This document shows, one piece after another, positions 6,639-7,652 of a stretch of DNA of 7,652 bases; position 1 is the stretch's first letter, and every line of letters starts with the position of its first letter. Source of the DNA: Sodalis-like endosymbiont of Proechinophthirus fluctus (lineage in GTDB: Bacteria > Pseudomonadota > Gammaproteobacteria > Enterobacterales > Enterobacteriaceae); contig NZ_LECR01000025.1 in the NCBI RefSeq assembly GCF_001602625.1, positions 8,349 to 16,000 on the forward strand, read 5' to 3'. A program made the position numbers and the translations under genes. The notes beneath the pieces were generated by a model. The model worked only from the letters and a program-made list of their open reading frames with translations, was not told where the DNA came from and made no database searches.

Positions 6639-7187
6639 ATGAAAACGTTGATTCTCTACTCAAGCTATGACGGACAAACGCAAAAAATTGCGCGCGCCAT
6701 CGCGGCTCATCTTACCGATTGTTGCGAATGTGATGTGGTAGATTTGCGTCTCGCCCACGATCTTAATCTGCAGTGTTATCAGCGGGTAGTGATTGGTACG
6801 GCGATCCGCTATGGCCGTTTTGCCGCAGATATTGACCATTTTATCGCGCAGCAGCTTGAATGGCTGCACAGTATCCCCAGCGCGTTTTATTCCGTCAATT
6901 TGACAGCGCGAAAGCCCGATAAACGTACCTCTAGCACGAACACCTATACCCGGAAATTCCTGGCGAAAACGCCCTGGCGGCCGGATCTTTGCGCTGTGTT
7001 TGCAGGTGCATTGTGCTACCCGCGATACCGCTGGTTTGATCGGGTCATAATTCAAATGATAATGAGTGTGACCGGCGGTGAAACCGATCGTACCAAAGAA
7101 GTGGAATATACAGATTGGCAGCAAGTTTCTACCTTTGCCGATGATTTAGCGCAATTAACTGCCAAACAGGTGACGCAGTGCCTATAA
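6639..7187 (+). CDS. hemG: Menaquinone-dependent protoporphyrinogen IX dehydrogenase HemG
   Basis: HemG oxidises protoporphyrinogen IX to protoporphyrin IX, the step before iron insertion in haem synthesis, passing electrons to quinones through FMN at the inner membrane. The 182-residue product (E. coli 181) starts at ATG 6639 with MKTLILYSS, preceded by AAGG at 6629-6632; an in-frame ATG at 6618 would add seven residues with no family support. The flavodoxin phosphate loop SSYDGQTQKIA is at 8-18, and the family blocks PSAFYSVNLTARKP at 80-93, KFLAKTPWRPDLCAVFAGAL at 107-125, YPRYRW at 127-132 and GGETDRTKEVEYTDW at 146-160 are all present. Arg of E. coli GALRYPRY is Cys126 here. It lies directly before the rRNA operon, as in E. 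coli. Intact and probably functional. Confidence 0.96.
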   Translation: MKTLILYSSYDGQTQKIARAIAAHLTDCCECDVVDLRLAHDLNLQCYQRVVIGTAIRYGRFAADIDHFIAQQLEWLHSIPSAFYSVNLTARKPDKRTSSTNTYTRKFLAKTPWRPDLCAVFAGALCYPRYRWFDRVIIQMIMSVTGGETDRTKEVEYTDWQQVSTFADDLAQLTAKQVTQCL

Positions 7188-7201
7188 AATAGGGTTTTTT
7201 T
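7181..7201 (+). terminator. Intrinsic terminator of hemG overlapping its stop codon
   Basis: CCTAT at 7181-7185 pairs with ATAGG at 7189-7193 across AAA, followed by one G and seven T residues (7195-7201). The left arm contains the first base of the hemG TAA (7185-7187). The stem is short and has only two or three GC pairs, so efficiency may be low. Confidence 0.5.
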
Positions 7202-7236
7202 CTGAAAAATCATTAAAATTATTTTAATTATTTATC
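7202..7236 (+). promoter_or_regulatory. AT-rich UP-like element of rrn P1
   Basis: This stretch directly upstream of the P1 -35 box is almost all A and T, and includes ATTAAAAT-T-ATTTTAAT, an inverted repeat at 7212-7228. Its position and composition resemble the rrnB UP element AAAATTATTTTAAATTT, bound by the RNA polymerase alpha C-terminal domain. Confidence 0.75.
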
Positions 7237-7237
7237 C

Positions 7238-7274
7238 TTGTCACCGTCAGTGAAGGCCCTATAATGCGTCTTCA
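7238..7274 (+). promoter_or_regulatory. rRNA operon promoter P1
   Basis: TTGTCA at 7238-7243 and TATAAT at 7260-7265 are 16 nt apart, the same boxes and spacing as E. coli rrn P1. A GCGTCTTC discriminator follows and the predicted start is A7274, nine bases past the -10, by alignment with rrnB P1. The short GC-rich discriminator start is the feature linked to stringent (ppGpp/DksA) control; here it is GCGTC rather than GCGCC. Confidence 0.88.
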
Positions 7275-7335
7275 CTGGCCGGGAACATAACCGGATCAGC
7301 TAGAGGAAGGTGTCCCACTACTGGAAAATAACAGG

Positions 7336-7370
7336 TTTATTATAAAGAGGAAAATTGTAGTATACGCCAC
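7336..7370 (+). promoter_or_regulatory. Probable rRNA operon promoter P2
   Basis: TTTATT at 7336-7341 and TAGTAT at 7358-7363 are 16 nt apart and lie about 98 nt after the P1 -10, near the expected place of P2 (E. coli TTGACT and TATTAT). The following CGCCACC matches the GCACACC context of E. coli P2. Both boxes are poorer than in E. coli. Confidence 0.5.
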
Positions 7371-7381
7371 CCGCACCAGTA

Positions 7382-7396
7382 GGGAAAATACCTCCC
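7382..7396 (+). other. Possible boxB hairpin
   Basis: GGGA at 7382-7385 and TCCC at 7393-7396 can pair over a 7-nt loop just before boxA, where E. coli rrn leaders carry the boxB hairpin. The stem is only four pairs, weaker than the E. coli one. Confidence 0.35.
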
Positions 7397-7402
7397 GGTT
7401 TA

Positions 7403-7415
7403 CGCTCTTTAACAA
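7403..7415 (+). promoter_or_regulatory. rrn boxA antitermination site
   Basis: CGCTCTTTAACAA matches E. coli rrn boxA TGCTCTTTAACAA except at the first base, and the following TTTATCAGACAATCTGTGTG is conserved leader sequence. In the RNA it is bound by NusB-NusE and the SuhB complex to prevent Rho termination of the untranslated rRNA transcript. Confidence 0.9.
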
Positions 7416-7542
7416 TTTATCAGACAATCTGTGTGGGCATTCACGAGACGATATCGACACACGAAATATCAAGTCTTGAAGAAGAGTGAACAAACGAATA
7501 TTCATACGAATACCAGTTTTAATTCTTTGAACATCAAGCTTT

Positions 7543-7652
7543 TAATTGAAGAGTTTGATCATGGCTCAGATTGAACGCTGGCGGCAGGCCTAACACATGC
7601 AAGTCGAGCGGCAGCGGGAAGAGGCTTTCCTCTTTGCCGGCGAGCGGCGGAC
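7543..7652 (+). rRNA. rrs: 16S ribosomal RNA, 5' end (runs off window)
   Basis: TTGAAGAGTTTGATCATGGC, followed by TCAGATTGAACGCTGGCGGC and AGGCCTAACACATGCAAGTC, is the standard 5' end of enterobacterial 16S rRNA. The start is placed by aligning with E. coli AAATTGAAGAG; the first base reads T here instead of A, so the mature end may be 7544. The V1 hairpin AAGAGG-CTTT-CCTCTT at 7619-7634 inside GCAGCGGGAAG...TTTGCCGGCGAGCGGCGGAC is of the type I recall from Sodalis-related bacteria. About 110 of some 1540 nt are in view, and they look undamaged. Confidence 0.98.

Larger units (their letters stand above)
7274..7542 (+). other. 16S rRNA 5' leader
   Basis: This is the transcribed spacer between P1 and mature 16S. 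It carries P2, boxA and the conserved stretch TTTTAATTCTTTGAACATCA before the 16S start, which in E. coli is TTTAATTCTTTGAGCGTCA and forms part of the RNase III processing stem. No gene lies here. Confidence 0.8.

Noticed and set aside
6660..7124. Minus-strand 154-codon open frame opposite hemG
   Set aside because: Antisense shadow of a conserved gene with no recognisable domain.
1..7652. CRISPR array, insertion sequence, integrase, toxin-antitoxin or defence system
   Set aside because: No regularly spaced repeats, transposase-like frames or terminal inverted repeats were found; all coding sequence is explained by the conserved core gene order.

Overview
The window reads as a chromosomal segment of a gammaproteobacterium of the Enterobacterales. 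Gene order follows the E. coli stretch tatABC-(tatD)-rfaH-ubiD-fre-(fadA-fadB)-pepQ-yigZ-trkH-hemG-rrs, and the intact proteins are clearly close to the E. coli ones as I remember them. About a third of the window is pseudogene sequence carrying in-frame stops, single-base indels, short tandem duplications and deletions. That pattern, and the 16S rRNA start with its GCAGCGGGAAG...CTTTGCCGGCGAGCGG V1 stem, suggest a Sodalis-type insect symbiont in an intermediate stage of genome reduction. The genus is an inference from memory; a 16S comparison would settle it.

Layout. Positions 47-1612 hold the Tat export operon tatA-tatB-tatC with 3-nt gaps between genes. TatC has lost its acidic C-terminal tail through a one-base insertion, and the tail is still readable out of frame up to 1658. 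No tatD is seen. Positions 1785-2279 (minus strand) are a decayed rfaH. Positions 2453-4688 hold intact ubiD and fre, two flavin-linked enzymes. The fadB/fadA pair that follows fre in E. coli is absent, leaving 155 nt with short repeats. Positions 4844-6203 are a full-length but heavily broken pepQ, followed by the first codons of yigZ fused by deletion to the last third of a broken trkH (6203-6616). hemG (6639-7187) is intact and ends in a terminator-like hairpin. Positions 7188-7542 are the promoter and leader region of a ribosomal RNA operon (UP-like element, P1, probable P2, boxA), and 16S rRNA starts near 7543 and runs off the window.

How it fits together. The intact genes serve protein export of folded cofactor proteins (TatABC), ubiquinone synthesis (UbiD), flavin reduction (Fre) and quinone-linked haem synthesis (HemG), all tied to respiration. 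The lost genes serve LPS/long-operon transcription elongation (RfaH), dipeptide recycling (PepQ), YigZ, and potassium uptake (TrkH), with fatty-acid oxidation (FadBA) and TatD missing. This looks like selective retention of respiratory functions. I found no sign of a new mobile, defence or biosynthetic system. The most interesting material is the preserved record of mutation in the pseudogenes and the truncated but probably functional TatC.
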